A stretch of 64,000 bases of DNA from Epiperipatus broadwayi (taxonomy: Eukaryota > Onychophora > Udeonychophora > Euonychophora > Peripatidae), in assembly GCA_028023455.1 (NCBI GenBank), contig JAQFVV010012507.1, positions 3,080,901-3,144,900 on the forward strand. Direction: 5' to 3'. The notes under the pieces are model-generated. The model did no database searches. It saw only the letters and a list, made by a program, of their open reading frames with translations, and was not told the origin of the DNA. Below, in pieces: positions 46,736 to 59,399 of the stretch (the stretch's first letter is position 1; the number at the start of each line of letters is the position of its first letter). A program made the translations under genes and the position numbers.

Positions 46736-47320
46736 TCCAGTTTTACAATCCAGTTTATTCATAAAGAAGGCGGGTTATTTCATTTATGGAGAGTCATGGC
46801 ATAGCGTGGAGAGAATGAAGCCACTAAATTACCCCATTATTATCATAATTCCTCTAGCAAAGGTTTTTTTTCCATTTTAACGTTCCGTTAAAATTATATT
46901 TTAACGTGTCAAAAGAATTAAATAATACACTTTTTTTAAAACAAAAAATTTAATATGTTCTGCCTCTCTGTGTAAGACGAGAGAGAAAAAAAAAAGTTCT
47001 TTTCTTCCGACGACGTTCCTAATTTGAATACTGCCTCAGTTTAACTCAAGTATCTTTTCTTTTTTCTTTTTAATGATTGGATAATTAATTTCTTTTCTTT
47101 TTTTATTGAGACAGATAAAAAAAATAAGATAACTTAACATTTTATTTAAATCCATCAATTACAAAATTAAAAATATGATTTTTCTTTTTTTTTTAACAAA
47201 TTACAGCTTTATTGCGTTCCCAATTAGATTGAATCACGCTAGACGTTTTTAAATGGGGGGGGGGTCTTTTGAATATCTATATGAGTAACAGCATAACTGT
47301 TTCAATATATATATATATAT
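46736..47320. other. No recognised gene
   Basis: Contains a short inverted repeat, TTTTAACGTTCCGTTAAAA (about 46876-46894), and a G10 run near 47257. Nothing else stands out. Confidence 0.5.
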
Positions 47321-48790
47321 ATAAACAGTGAGGATTACCAATTCCTCTACAAGCTTTATGATAAATGCTTAGCCAGAACCAGCACTTAAAATATCTCTGT
47401 CAGGAACCCCTCCCCAAACCCCTGACCATGGTTTCGTGCTTTGGCATTCCTCAGGGAGGTGTCAGGGTAGGTTCAGACACTAGATCTAAAAATACCAACC
47501 CAAAGCTAAGCACTTAGCTAAAAGTTATCTATTGAGTGGAAAATCTGAAATTTTCAGACATCTACATGTCTTCAAACCCAGCTATCCAACTCAAATAGCT
47601 ATATGGGGCTGATAGATCTTCAGCCATACCATATATTAGTAGTCATAGCAATATAAAATTGCATAAGACTTTTGGCAGAGACTATAAATAGTCAAAATAA
47701 GAGTCATAGATCAATTCATAGATCACATGACCCTATCTCTTAAGCTTGTAAGTTATAAACAGTGAGGATTGCCAATTCTTCTACAAGCCTTATGATAAAT
47801 GCTTAGCCAGAGCCAGCACTTAAAATATCTCTGTCAGGAACCCCTCCCCAAACCCCTGACCATGGTTTTGTGCTTTGGCACTCCTCAGCTATTTGAGTTG
47901 GATAGCTGGGTTTGAAGACATGTAGATGTCTGAAAATTTCAGATTTTCCACTCAATAGATAACTTTTAGCTAAGTGCTTAGCTTTGGGTTGGTATTTTTA
48001 AATCTAGTGTCTGAACCTACCCTGACACCTCTCTGATATGGTATGGATGAAGATTTATTAGCCCCATATAGCTATTTGAGTTGGATAGCTGGGTTTGAAG
48101 ACATGTAGATGTCTGAAAATTTCAAATTTTCCACTCAATAGATAACTTTTAGCTAAGTGCTTAGCTTTCAGTTGGTATTTTTAGATCTAGTGTCTGAACC
48201 TACCCTGATACCTCTCTGAGACAGAGATATTTTAAGTGCTGGCTCTGGCTAAGCATTTATCATAAAGCTTGTAGAGGAATTGGCAATCCTCACTGTTTAT
48301 AACTTAAAAGCTTAAGAGATAGGGTCATGTGATCTATGAATTGATCTATGACTCTTATTTTGACTATTTATAGTCTCTGCCAAAAGTCTTATGCAATTTT
48401 ATATTGCTATGACTACTAATATATGGTATGGCTGAAGATCTATCAGCCCCATATAGCTATTTGAGTTGGATAGCTGGGTTTAAAGACATGTAGATGTCTG
48501 AAAATTTCAGATTTTCCACTCAATAGATAACTTTTAGCTAAGTGCTTAGCTTTGGGTTGGTATTTTTAGATCTAGTGTCTGAAACTACCCTGATACCTCT
48601 CTGAGGAGTACCAAAGCACGAAACCATGGTCAGGGGTTTGGGGAGGGGTTCCTGACAGAGATATTTTAAGTGCTGGCTCTGGCTAAGCATTTATCATAAA
48701 GCTTGTAGAGGAATTGGCAATCCTCACTGTTTATAACTTACAAGCTTAAGAGATAGGGTCATGTGATCTATGACTCTTATTTTGACTATA
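47321..48790. repeat. Array of ~430-bp units with an internal inversion
   Basis: On the left, two units run in minus orientation: both begin ATAAACAGTGAGGATT (47321 and 47754, spacing 433 bp), the second ending at about 47887. There the orientation flips (CTCCTCAG / CTATTTGAGTTGGATAGCTG), and three units run in plus orientation from about 47889, 48072 and 48460. The first plus unit is only ~183 bp (central part deleted). The second is 388 bp and lacks a ~50-bp segment with CATGGTCAGGGGTTTGGGGA that is present in units 1, 2 and 5. Both outer ends of the array are AT dinucleotide runs. There is no coding potential. Confidence 0.85.
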
Positions 48791-50970
48791 TATATATATA
48801 TATATATATACACTTCCTTAGCACATGTTAAACAAATTGACTAAATGCAGAATAGAACCATGAATTTTGAACATCTAATTATTAATAGCTTTCTGAATAA
48901 ACTTATTTTGGAGAAAAAAATGTACATACAATTTTTAATATATATCAATGTATTTTTTTTAATATATGGAAATATAAAAAAAAATTGTATTTCCATTTAT
49001 CAGCTTAATAAAAGACTCTTAATGCTTAATAACATGTAATGTAATTTTTTGTACCAATTGGTTAAATAAATTTAATACTAAGAGACTGATTTTTTCAAGC
49101 TATATAGAATAAGTATTTTTTTTATTATAAAAAATATCATCTTCCTAATCGTGTTTTTATATTTTATTAAAGTTACAAATAAGTCCACATCATAGGTATA
49201 GTTAGGATAAAGTAGTAGTATCAAAGGTTATTATTGATTTTTTATCCTTGAAAATATTAACTTTTTGTTATTAGTGAAAACAGTTTAAAACTTTAATATG
49301 TACCGTTACTTAATATGTTTTTTTTAGAAGTAAATAATTTATAGCCGTAGCAGTTAAATGAACCCACATACATTTTGTGCACGTGGTATCACCTCATTTC
49401 TCATCATTTTGCAAAGACATTTTTTAATGACACATACATCAGACATGCTCATTTTTAATGCTTTTTATTTCTATAGTCAGAATTAGAAGAATAATTTTAT
49501 ATTGTTTTTAAATCCATTTTCTTATACAACCAAGTTTCACAGTTCATTGCAAATTTTTTTTTTTTTTCAAGTCTAAATTAATTAATCAGTCTTTGGAAAT
49601 CTTCAAGTTGTAAACAACTTCTTATCCTATTTGTCCTCTGCCAGATTTTATATCTAAAAAGAATCCTTAAAACAGAATTTAACTTTTAATCCACGACAGA
49701 TTTAAAAGTTTTTTCATTATAAAACAAATATCTACAAGAAAATATGAAGGTAATCAAAATATTTTTTCATTAAAAGTTTTTAATAAAATAAAATAAATCT
49801 CTTTTGCTTATAGCACTTATAATAATTATAAAAGAAAGTTTTATCCCGAAGGTAATTACATAAAAGGAACTTGCGATGTAGCAGTATATGCATATACTAT
49901 TCTGAGACTTGAGTTTAATCCGGGATCATTCAAGTTTTGACATAATATTAGCCATTACGTAAATATCTAGCTATTCTTAGATAAGGGATGAAACAAAGAT
50001 GAAAAACTATCAAAAGTCTCACCAACAAGCAAAATATAAGCTATATATTGTCTTCTTCACTATTTTTTTATATAAAGTATTGCTAGAGATCATTTCGCTG
50101 CAGATAATTATTTAAATACTATTTTATCTATATATATTTGTAATTGTCTCAGAAGATATGCATCTATTTGTGAACGCTTTGTATCAATAATGGAAAACAT
50201 TTATTTCAAAAAATAAATAATTTATCACATGTCTAACACACATGCACACACACATACGTATATAAATAGAACACCATATCAATATAGTGTAGGATATTTA
50301 TTTATTCTGTCCTGTCTGGATTTAGATCTAAATTGAGTAAAACTTGACATTTTTTTACGTTTAAAATAAATTTAGAATTTCTTTTTTCAAATTAGCAGAT
50401 TATAGGTACACAAGAGAGCATCAGTTTGATTAATAGTTGACTGGTACAAGTAAATGACATTTTTTAATGTTACTATCTGGAAGGAGAGAAACATTAGAAA
50501 ATTCTTTGTCCTTCAATGGAATCTAAATAATTATATAACAATCAAATAGTTTATTGCTAAGGTTGTCTTAAAAAGTTTAAGCATCAGAAGACACAAAAAC
50601 TGGATTTACGGAATTTGTGTTACAATGTCCTCCACTTTACCAATGCGTTAAGCTACGGATTACAATAAGATATTTAAAAGATGTTTTATCTTTTGCATTT
50701 TTTTTTTTACATTTTACAATTTTTTAATTTCTCTAATAATATTCTATTATTTTTGTTTTCTGTAGCAAAATTTTTTTAAATATTATTTGTAATATTCATA
50801 TATTTTGTGAGTAAAAAATATGCATATATGACAAATCTTTACTTTTCATATATATATTTTCATTCATAAAAATAAATGGGGGAGGAATAAAAATTATAAC
50901 AATAATTATTTTAATATATAAATTTTTTGTACAGTACAGGCTTTTTCATACTTGCACTCCAATATGTAAT
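48791..50970. other. AT-rich DNA, nothing recognised
   Basis: Begins with the (AT)n run at 48788-48810. No element or gene signature is recognised in the remainder. Confidence 0.55.
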
Positions 50971-50974
50971 ATTA

Positions 50975-51240
50975 GAGGGTTTGAACTCAGACTTTCACAT
51001 GACCCTCAACTATCCATGCTATCTTATACTGCTGACACACTTGATCACACACATGTCGAAAAGATAAATAATCACAAATTCCGTATTTCATGCTAAACCA
51101 GCACTTATCAGTTGATCCAGATTATCATCTCCACACATATATACAATCAATGCCCAGTTTATATTAAGATAGCCAATTTTCATACTTTAATGGACAGGTT
51201 TCAATCCACTCCATCCCACAACTCTTATTATTAATAATTT
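50975..51240 (-). repeat. Dispersed repeat family C, copy 1
   Basis: Shares with 55480-56270 and 58060-58285 the order GAACTCAGA.TTTCA, CTATCTTATAC, CATGTCGAAAAGATAAAT, TATTTCATGCTAAACCAG, CCACACATATATACAATCA and AGATAG...TTTAATG. On the minus strand GAGTTCAAACCCTC (50989-50976) looks like a pol III B box, with AGCAGTATAAGATAGCATG about 30 bp before it as a possible A-box region, so the family may be tRNA-derived. Copies differ by some 15-25% by eye. Confidence 0.65.
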
Positions 51241-53239
51241 TGAATTAAATTTTTTAATTTTCTCATTTAACCCTGTTCATGACTATAATCAAGCCAAAGT
51301 TTCTGGAAATAATAGAGCCAGAGAAGAAATCCATCGATTTTGCACTCCAGAGTCCGCCATTATGCCACTGTTGTAGACTAACTTAGGGTATTGCAGCCTA
51401 CAGACGTACTAAATAAAATACTGTTCTAAAAGCTAGCGATTTTAGTAAATATACTTTAAAAAGACAAGATATATATATATTATAAACTGTTTAAAATTAT
51501 TAATTCGTAAATCAGATAAGCAAACTTAACATCAATTGACTACAAAATTAATTTTACGTATCTTTTTATACGTTTCAGTATTTTCTATTTCTTTTGTTAT
51601 TTTAATTTTGTAATCTACTTACTGAGTCTTGAAAGAATCATTGGATTCTTCACAGTTTTATGATATCATTTTATCAGAAAAGAGTTAAACTTCATATTTG
51701 CTTTTTTTTTCAAATTGATATTTGGAAAGATTTTAGTTAGAAAGAAAATTAATACAAAACTCAAAAATAAATAAATAATGAAATGTAAAATAGTTTTCAA
51801 CATTTTTTTTAAAAAAATCTTTAAATATAAGAACTAAATCAATCAATCATCTTACACAATCATTGAATCGTATCTTTTGAAATCGAGTTTTATATGCATT
51901 ATGACCTTTCTCCAAAATAATATTAAGGCTATTAATATTAATTATTATAACATTTTTATGTTGATTATATATACATATATATTATTTACTTGCTTCACTA
52001 TAACTTGTGCTATTATAAAACATAAGCTTAAGATTTAGAAGGCTTATCTAAGAAAATGTTGAATTAATATTATAATATTTCAGTCAGAAACTCTTGTTCC
52101 AGTCAGATATTAAAAAATTCAAAATAAATATAAGTCCAGGTAATTCTAAGTATCATTTATTTTCACAGATTCAAAAAGCTCCATATCCTTATTGCATATA
52201 CTGTATAAATCATAGTTATGATAATATTCATAAAATATACAATTGTCAAATGTATTAAATAAAATATTTTTAACAAACTAGATAAAGGATTACTACAAAA
52301 TTATTATGACTGATAAAAATACAATGTGCAGTTATTCAATGAAAAACTTAACATAAATAGTGAAGATTTATTTAATAAAAAAAATTTTTTTTTACTATAT
52401 TAATGTTTAACTTTTATTTTGCAAGTTAACATTATATTGATGCAGACTAGAACATAAGTCAAAAGAAAGATTTTTTGATGCTAGACAATAATATGATACT
52501 AGAATGGACTGTATAAAATCCAGTCTTTTGTATAAAATAATGACTAAATAAACAATCAAAATTAATATGGAAATTAGAAGCATTCATTGATTCTTTGTTG
52601 GCTTAATTACAATCAAATAATAATTATTTTGTATGCAACAGACATTAAATAAACATTTTATCAAAAAATTAAAAATAGTGAAGTTGTAGCAAGTCAAAAA
52701 AGATTTTAAATAAATAGATATTGATGAAAATGATTTTTAATATATTGAAAATTTGGTTGTTAAAAAATATCCATCATCATTAAAATGAATGAATTTTTCA
52801 TCACAGTAGTAAGTTTGGCTTTGAAGAGAGTAAAAATAACAAATAATATATCATTCAGAAAAAAATATCATTCATAGAGTCACAGGACATTAATATACAT
52901 TTGATAATGAAATGATAATAGTAGTAATCATAATAGTGTTAACAATAATAATGGTAATAATAAATATGTATTGTACTTCTAAATAAACAAAAAAATATTA
53001 ATATACATCTTTATCCTTGTTAGTGATGAATGTTTATGCAAGAATTCACTATAGCAATAATCGTCATTAAATTTTTTTTTTGAAATTTTTTCTTAAAAAC
53101 AATTGTTAAATGGCAATCATATTGTAAGGTTGATGATGTCAGAGAATAGTAACTTCATTGAAGGTGCAAATAAAATGGCAACACAGATGTTAGAATTAAG
53201 CCAATAAACATCACATGATCACCACCTTTTATGCTTGTG
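51241..53239. other. AT-rich DNA, nothing recognised
   Basis: About 2 kb with no coding motif. The 51240-51420 part is somewhat GC-richer and may be the flank of the family C repeat. Confidence 0.5.
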
Positions 53240-53451
53240 TATAACTGTTGTTAAAACAGGCAAAACTCACTATATATATTGCCACACACACTGATGAAGG
53301 CCATAAGCCAGAAACTAGTCTGGGGATATTGGATGAGTAGGCACTAGATGGGGATTTTATGCACAAACCTTCTGGCTTCCATTGATTACTCTAGCTTTCT
53401 GTGTGTGGCAATATATATAGTGAGTTTTGCCTATTTTAACAACAGTTATAG
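53240..53451. mobile_element. 212-bp inverted-repeat element
   Basis: The terminal arms are ~49 bp and differ at one position: TATAACTGTTGTTAAAACAG on the left from 53240 and its inverted complement ending at 53451, both continuing through GGCAAAACTCACTATATATA and TTGCCACACACA. The ends are TATAACTG/CAGTTATA, so a TA target duplication cannot be separated from the repeat. The interior holds a hammerhead-like core. It could be a MITE or a piece of a Penelope-like terminal repeat arranged head to head. Confidence 0.7.
53281..53325 (+). ncRNA. Hammerhead ribozyme-like core (degenerate)
   Basis: CTGATGA (53291-53297) is followed by GGC-CATAA-GCC, which can form a short stem II, then GAAAC (53311-53315) and TAGTC, in which GTC could be the cleavage triplet after a 2-bp stem III. 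CUGAUGA plus GAAA at this spacing is the conserved hammerhead core, and similar minimal forms occur in Penelope-like elements. Against activity, the closing pair of stem II would be A-A, and stem I pairing is weak in the sequence seen. I regard it as a decayed or coincidental motif. Confidence 0.35.
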
Positions 53452-54128
53452 ATATTAGAATTGTATAATACAAAACAGAATTTATTCATTATACAATGTA
53501 AAAAATGTTGTTTTGATTATAGAATTAAAATGTAATTAATTTATTTTATCCGATTTTTATTCAGGCTCCTTGCAAGATAATTAGGTCTTTTATTTTACAA
53601 TATATTCAAAGTAAAAAAGATTTTCATCATTAATAATTACAAAAATAAAAAAAATTGACATGTTCATTCAGTACATTAAGTAAGAAAAACTTTGATTATA
53701 TATACCAATAAAGTTTATTATATTAAATTTAAAAATGTGTCCATTGGGTAAAATATAAATAAAATTTTTCAGGAACATTATTTTGCTTGTAGAAAAACTA
53801 TGCTAGACATAATTGTAAGATAGTCATTGTAATTATAAATTATTTTGAGGGAGAAAAAATTATAAATTATGTAGTTAATAATTAACTTTACATGAACAAA
53901 GGTTATTAAACACACAGATTTAGAATAGCAAATAAACTAAGAAACATTTGTGCTAACACATGTACTGTTAGCTTTAGATCCCCTTCATCACTGAATAAAT
54001 TGTTGAATAATTCAGAAGATAGAATACCACCAGAATATATTCCCATGATTTATAAATTTACATGCAGTGCTCCCTTGTGAGAAGTTGTCTATTATAGTGA
54101 ATCACAGGCTAATAGATTAATAAGGATT
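53452..54128. other. AT-rich DNA, nothing recognised
   Basis: No coding or element signature. Confidence 0.55.
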
Positions 54129-54136
54129 GACTAGAT

Positions 54137-54534
54137 CAGGGGTCCCCAACCTTTTTGCACTTAAGAGCACATTCTATAATACCGGCCAGGTGGCGGGCAC
54201 CATTTATTTTTTCAACCAGATGGCGGGCATTATTTATTTTTTCAATGTAAATTTATAGTTGGATATTGTTAATAATACACATAATGTACAAAAAAATATT
54301 TATTTCAAAAATAAAATTTTAACAAATAATTAACGTTTATATTTTTATGCTGTAAAAGTATATTATACCCTACAATTTGATTACAATATAATCGAATAAT
54401 TTATAAGAAACTTTAAAAATTAAATTTATTTGTATCAGATAAATAATTTTTTATCGTGTTTGGATAGTGGCGGGCACACGTAAAATGGTCTGCGGGTGCC
54501 ATGGTGCCCGTGCACATAGGGTTGGGGACCCCTG
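54137..54534. mobile_element. hAT-superfamily MITE, complete
   Basis: The termini CAGGGGTCCCCAACC (54137-54151) and GGTTGGGGACCCCTG (54520-54534) are perfect 15-bp inverted repeats of the type found in Charlie-like hAT elements. Flanking octamers GACTAGAT (54129-54136) and GCCTAGAT (54535-54542) differ at one base and form the 8-bp target duplication of hAT. The 398-bp interior has sub-terminal GGCGGGCAC words near both ends and an AT-rich middle with no transposase frame. It is non-autonomous and was mobilised by a transposase encoded elsewhere. Confidence 0.92.
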
Positions 54535-54542
54535 GCCTAGAT

Positions 54543-55239
54543 GCATATTTATATAACAGAGCAAAACAAAATAATGAACATAATTCAATATTCCTTCAAC
54601 ATGAGTTCACAATGTATCATGCTTTTAATCTAACAAAATAAAAATGGTTTGCATCAAGAAAGTTGATAAAAAATGAAAATACAAGGAAGCATAGGCAATT
54701 GCAAAAAACCCATATGAAATTAATAAAAAAGAATCATGTGTTTTATTATTAAGAAGAAAATAGAATATTTAAAGATTTCATTTACATAATGAAGTACATT
54801 TATTTAAGGATGAAACTTTCTAATTGCAAAATAAAACAATGCTATGATTCTTACAGTGTTTTGCTGAAAGCATGTTTAACACATTATAAATTTTAAATTT
54901 AAATTATTTTATCTTTTCTTAACACTCATTTATAATGAGTTTATAGTAAACATAAGTTTAAATTATTTATTTGTTTAATTTAAATCAATAATTCCCTCAT
55001 TTGTTTGTAAATAATAGAAGCATTTAATAAAATTATAAAAGAAATACACCTTTACAATATTATCAAAAAATAAAAATTATTTACATTATCAAAACTTCAG
55101 TAATCACTTTAGATTTCATTTTTTTAAATTAATTTTTTATCTAATTTTACTGCATATGCAAAGTTTTTTTTTAAAAAAACAAAACAAAAACATAATAGTA
55201 GTGGAAAAAAATACTGTATTTTATTGGTTGTGCATTACG
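54543..55239. other. AT-rich DNA, nothing recognised
   Basis: No signature seen. Confidence 0.55.
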
Positions 55240-55242
55240 ATC

Positions 55243-56263
55243 TTCTTCACCTTCTAACTCTTCATTCATTCTTACTTTGAAAATCTGCAGATGGAACACT
55301 CAAAGCTATTGTTGATGCCAATATCATTGTCATACCCATGTTGACTTGGCCTGTTGTATATGTATATAAGATCTAATATGTTTATTTAAATATATAGAAG
55401 AGGAATGAACAGAATACAGATTGAAGATGTAATATTTAAATCCATGTATACTGTCTATTCTTAAACTTAATGTAATTAGAAGAAAATTGAACTCAGATTT
55501 TCAAGCTCTCTACAATATGCACTCTATCTTATACAACTGAAATACATGACCACGTACATGTGAAAAAGCTAAATGATCTTCAATATTTGTATTTCATGCT
55601 GAACCAGATCACCACCTCCCACACATATATACAATCAGTGCTCAATTTATGTTCAGATAGAAAATCTTCAAACTTTAATGAGCAAGCTTCAATCTTCTCC
55701 ACTCTCCAACTCTTCAGCCATCCATATCATTAAAAATCTGAGGATGAAACACCCAAAGCCCTTGTTGATGCAAATATTATTATCATACCCATGTTGACTT
55801 TAAGTCACTCTGACCTCTCCCATATAGGAACATAATATGTCCATTTAAATATACAGAAGAAAGATGGGCAGGATACAGATTAAATATGTAATATTTAAAC
55901 AGATACATATTGTCTATATTTAAACTTAATGCAATTAGAAGTGACTTGAACTCAGATTTTCAAACTCCCTACAAATATCCACTCTATCTTATACAACTGA
56001 AACACATGACCACATACATATCAAAAAGATAAATGAACCTTGTCCATTAAAATTTGAAGTTTTGCTATCTTAATATAAAATGAGAAGTAATTGTATATAT
56101 GTGTGGAAGATGGTTACCTGAACCAACTGATAAGTACTGGTTCAGCATGAAATATATATATTGGAGATCATTTATCTTTTTTACATGTATATAGTCATTT
56201 GTTTCAGTTGTGTAAGATAGAGTAGATAGTTAAAGAGAGCTTGAAAATCTGAGTTCAACTATC

Positions 56264-56265
<2 letters not shown>
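55243..56265. repeat. Family C cluster: two direct units and one inverted unit
   Basis: AACTCTTCATTCATTC...CTGCAGATGGAACAC (55255 on) recurs about 457 bp later as AACTCTTCAGCCATCC...CTGAGGATGAAACAC (55707 on). Both are followed by TTGTTGATGC and CATACCCATGTTGACTT, giving two head-to-tail units. From about 56045 to 56265 the same sequence runs in reverse complement (CATTAAAATTTGAAG, TATATATGTGTGGAAGATGG, AGAGAGCTTGAAAATCTGAG). The junction of the second direct unit and the inverted unit, near 56040, makes a large imperfect palindrome. There is no protein-coding content. Confidence 0.75.
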
Positions 56266-56299
<34 letters not shown>

Positions 56300-56304
56300 T
56301 ATAT

Positions 56305-56340
<36 letters not shown>
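56266..56340. repeat. (AT)n arrays
   Basis: Two AT dinucleotide runs separated by AAATATATTATAA-like sequence. The inverted family C unit ends at their left border. Confidence 0.9.
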
Positions 56341-56343
<3 letters not shown>

Positions 56344-58055
56344 ACAAAATTAAAGGGAGTCCAAAAGATAACTAAGTAAAGGAGTCCCAATATCAAGAAT
56401 TATAAGAATTATAAACAAATTATTAATAACAAGTATTATAACTCAGGTATATGAAATCATGTGAGGTGAGTACACTAGTAATTCAATAAAATATAACTCA
56501 GGTATACAGACAGTAATCTTATCCACTTTCATTTCTTGGTTTGATGTTAAGTGCATGTTTAAACAAATACTAAGTGAATATGGTCTAGCAGGGCGCCACT
56601 AGATTATCTGAATCTAGACAGGTTATATCTAATAACCTTTCACATGTACCGGGTTTGGATCCCTTTTTGGTACTTTATTTCTAATAAAAATGAGAGATTT
56701 TGCTTTTTGAGCCATATCACTATAAGCACTAATAGTTAGGTAAAAGTAAAACATCTTTAAACCACAGTGGAGTTCATTGAACATAAATCATTTCTCAGAT
56801 CTTAACATAACAAATGTGTTTCAATATTTTTATAAGTTCACTAGCTCAGATTATATATAACTAATTTAGGATGGCAATTCACTCATCCTTGCATGAAATA
56901 GATGACGGGATGTGGTGATAATAATACTAAGAAATCACTAAATATTATAAAATCAATATTTATTTATGGCCTTTAAACAGTTAAACAGCTCATTAATTAA
57001 AACGTTGATGACGATGATGATGATGATAATAATAACAATAATGACAAGGGTTTCAACGACAGCTCTAGGACTAAGCCTAAACATAAAACTAAATTTTATG
57101 AAGAAATTCATAATTATTACTTAATTTTAGCATATTTACTTATATCTTAAATAACTAATATTCAACCATTGATGATGATGAATAATCACACTTAACAAAG
57201 ACTACACTTAATGAAATATATACGCCTCGTTTAATAAAACAAACTAATATTTATTACTACATTTCTAACATATACATAAAAATTTCTAGATAAATATGAA
57301 AATTGACATGAATAATAATAATAATAATTGATTATATAACAATCCTCAGATTAATTTTAAGTTCTTCCCCCTTTCCCTTCAAATGTATTTTGTATTAAGT
57401 TGGACGTCACATTGACCATGATTTTCACTCCATGAGAAAAGTATTTTAAGAAAAAAAAAAATATCTGCTCATTAGCACACATACTTTAAAATCTAACATG
57501 TAAATAGAATAAAAAAAATGATATTACCCAACAATAACTATTTTTTTCCTCTGAATACACACTAATAAAATAATTACAGCATCATTATTTAATTAGTCTT
57601 TCATTAATATTAGGAATTATAACAATAAAAATTATCTAACCAACATATAATCTTTATTATCTAAAATTCTTCTCTCATTCAGACCTAGTTTGAAAATGAT
57701 AAGATCACAACTAAGTACTTTCAGCCTACTAAGTCATGACTTTATAATTTTTGATGGCTTGAGCTAAAAAAAGGAAATTGGAATAGTTAAAGAATGGAAT
57801 TATTGTACTGCAAACACACAATCCCATTGCAACAATTAATATAGAAAATATCTAATTATATGAAGGACTCCCAATGACAAGATTCTACAATAACTAGACA
57901 TAAGCACAAAAATCTCTTTGTGTCAAGACCACTATTTAGTGTAAAAAGAACTAAAAACCTGTCCTACAAGGAAGTAGAAGATTCTTTGGGTTAAGCACTG
58001 TTTAATTGTTAATTATCATTGACCTTCATGTCTAAACATCATTCTACCTGATGAA
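56341..58055. other. AT-rich DNA, nothing firmly recognised
   Basis: ACTCAGGTATA occurs twice (about 56440 and 56507), so a small duplication is present. A TGGCGCCC on the minus strand (56599-56592) resembles a retroviral-type primer-binding site but has no supporting LTR. Short (ATG)n/(AAT)n runs lie at 57006-57040 and 57313-57328. Confidence 0.45.
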
Positions 58056-58059
58056 AAAT

Positions 58060-58285
58060 CTAAATTGTTTAAGATTTGAACACAGACTTTCAAGCTTTTA
58101 TCAGCTATCCATTCTCTCTCATACAGCACATGAAAAACAAAATGATTTCCAATATAAGTATTTTATGGTGAACCACATTCATCAGTTGGTCCAGATCATA
58201 ATCTTTCACACACGTATATAATCAGCACTCTGTTTATATTAAGATAGCAGATCTTCAAATTTTAATGCACAGGCTTCCATCGCTT
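58060..58285 (-). repeat. Dispersed repeat family C, last copy
   Basis: GAACACAGACTTTCAAGCTT, then a degenerate TATTTTATGGTGAACCAC, CACACACGTATATAATCAGC and TTAAGATAGCAGATCTTCAA follow the order of copy 1 at 50975-51240. Diverged but clearly alignable. Confidence 0.65.
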
Positions 58286-58440
58286 AATCAAGTAAGAATG
58301 AGCTTTATAAAGTAGTTTATATATATTGTCACCTTAACTTTCTCCGCGCACTTTTTTTTTTTTTTAGTTAATCTCAATAACTCTCATTTATTTCAAGTAG
58401 CTAGTCAATTGAATTTTATACTACTTTAAGATCTAATATA

Positions 58441-58461
58441 CCGGGGGCGCCAAATTGCAGC
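58441..58461 (-). promoter_or_regulatory. Primer-binding-site-like motif
   Basis: On the minus strand TGCAATTTGGCGCCCCCGGT gives an LTR-like end (TGCA) then TGGCGCCC, the usual tRNA-Lys-type primer-binding word. No matching LTR pair or polyprotein was found in the window, so this is a weak candidate. Confidence 0.2.
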
Positions 58462-59395
58462 TATAAATTGTAATGCCCACTAGAGATCATCATCATCGGT
58501 CAATTTAGGACTATAAAAGATACTGGAGAAAGTAATTAAATTGTCTCTCAAAAAAAATACCAATATTGATAAAACCATTCAATCTATGTGGTCTTAATTT
58601 CAAACCTAGCATTAGTCATGCAAGTATTTCATTATAAATTTATTATAAAATCTATAATAATGAGACAACTTTCTTCCACAACTTTATTATAAATATCTGA
58701 TCTCGAGTGGTACTACAGAAAATATTGTATACAATTCTCATTTATATCTGACTGGAAATAACTCAGTAATCAATGCAAAGAACTCATAATCTATGTTCAT
58801 AATATATAATCATTATTTAAGTTAGTGCTAGATAAAATTTATCACAAATAAATCCTCCCCATTTAATCCCATTACTTTATTTTTCGTTCTCAGCATTTAT
58901 CACTTTCATTAGCTACAATTATATAACACGGAATGTCTGTGTTATGTTCTCTAATCTGAGAATTCCTAATCTTATTTCTCTAACACACATATTTTTTTCG
59001 ATCAAATATCAATTCATGATCCCTATTTTCATAATAGTAGAATAATTTATTATAGTATAATAATGTTGTTATAATAAGCTACTTGACTTCCAAACTAGCT
59101 CTTAGATCAATAATTGAACTGCTCTTTCTCAAGGTCTAGATCTGTCAAGAGGTGGCCACATAAGTGATTACACTGTAATGGATATGATCCCATATATGGT
59201 AAATAAATTTTAATACAAGTTTAATAATGGGAATCCCTCTAAACACCGAGAGCGGGAAAGGGATTTTATGTCTGCTCCTAATATTCACAACATTACAATG
59301 AATCAAAAGATTAAATTTGTTAAACTTAACTCAACTATTCCCTGTCATTTTATTCTGTTATTTCTAATTTATTCTTAATTAATAACCTTAGTAAT
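58462..59395. other. AT-rich DNA, nothing recognised
   Basis: No coding motif. If the motif at 58441-58461 is real, this would be the LTR, but no second copy is present. Confidence 0.45.
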
Positions 59396-59399
59396 TTTA

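Noticed and set aside
58441-58461. A full LTR retrotransposon on the minus strand starting here
   Set aside because: Only a primer-binding-like word is present; no second LTR, no polypurine tract and no polyprotein motifs were found.
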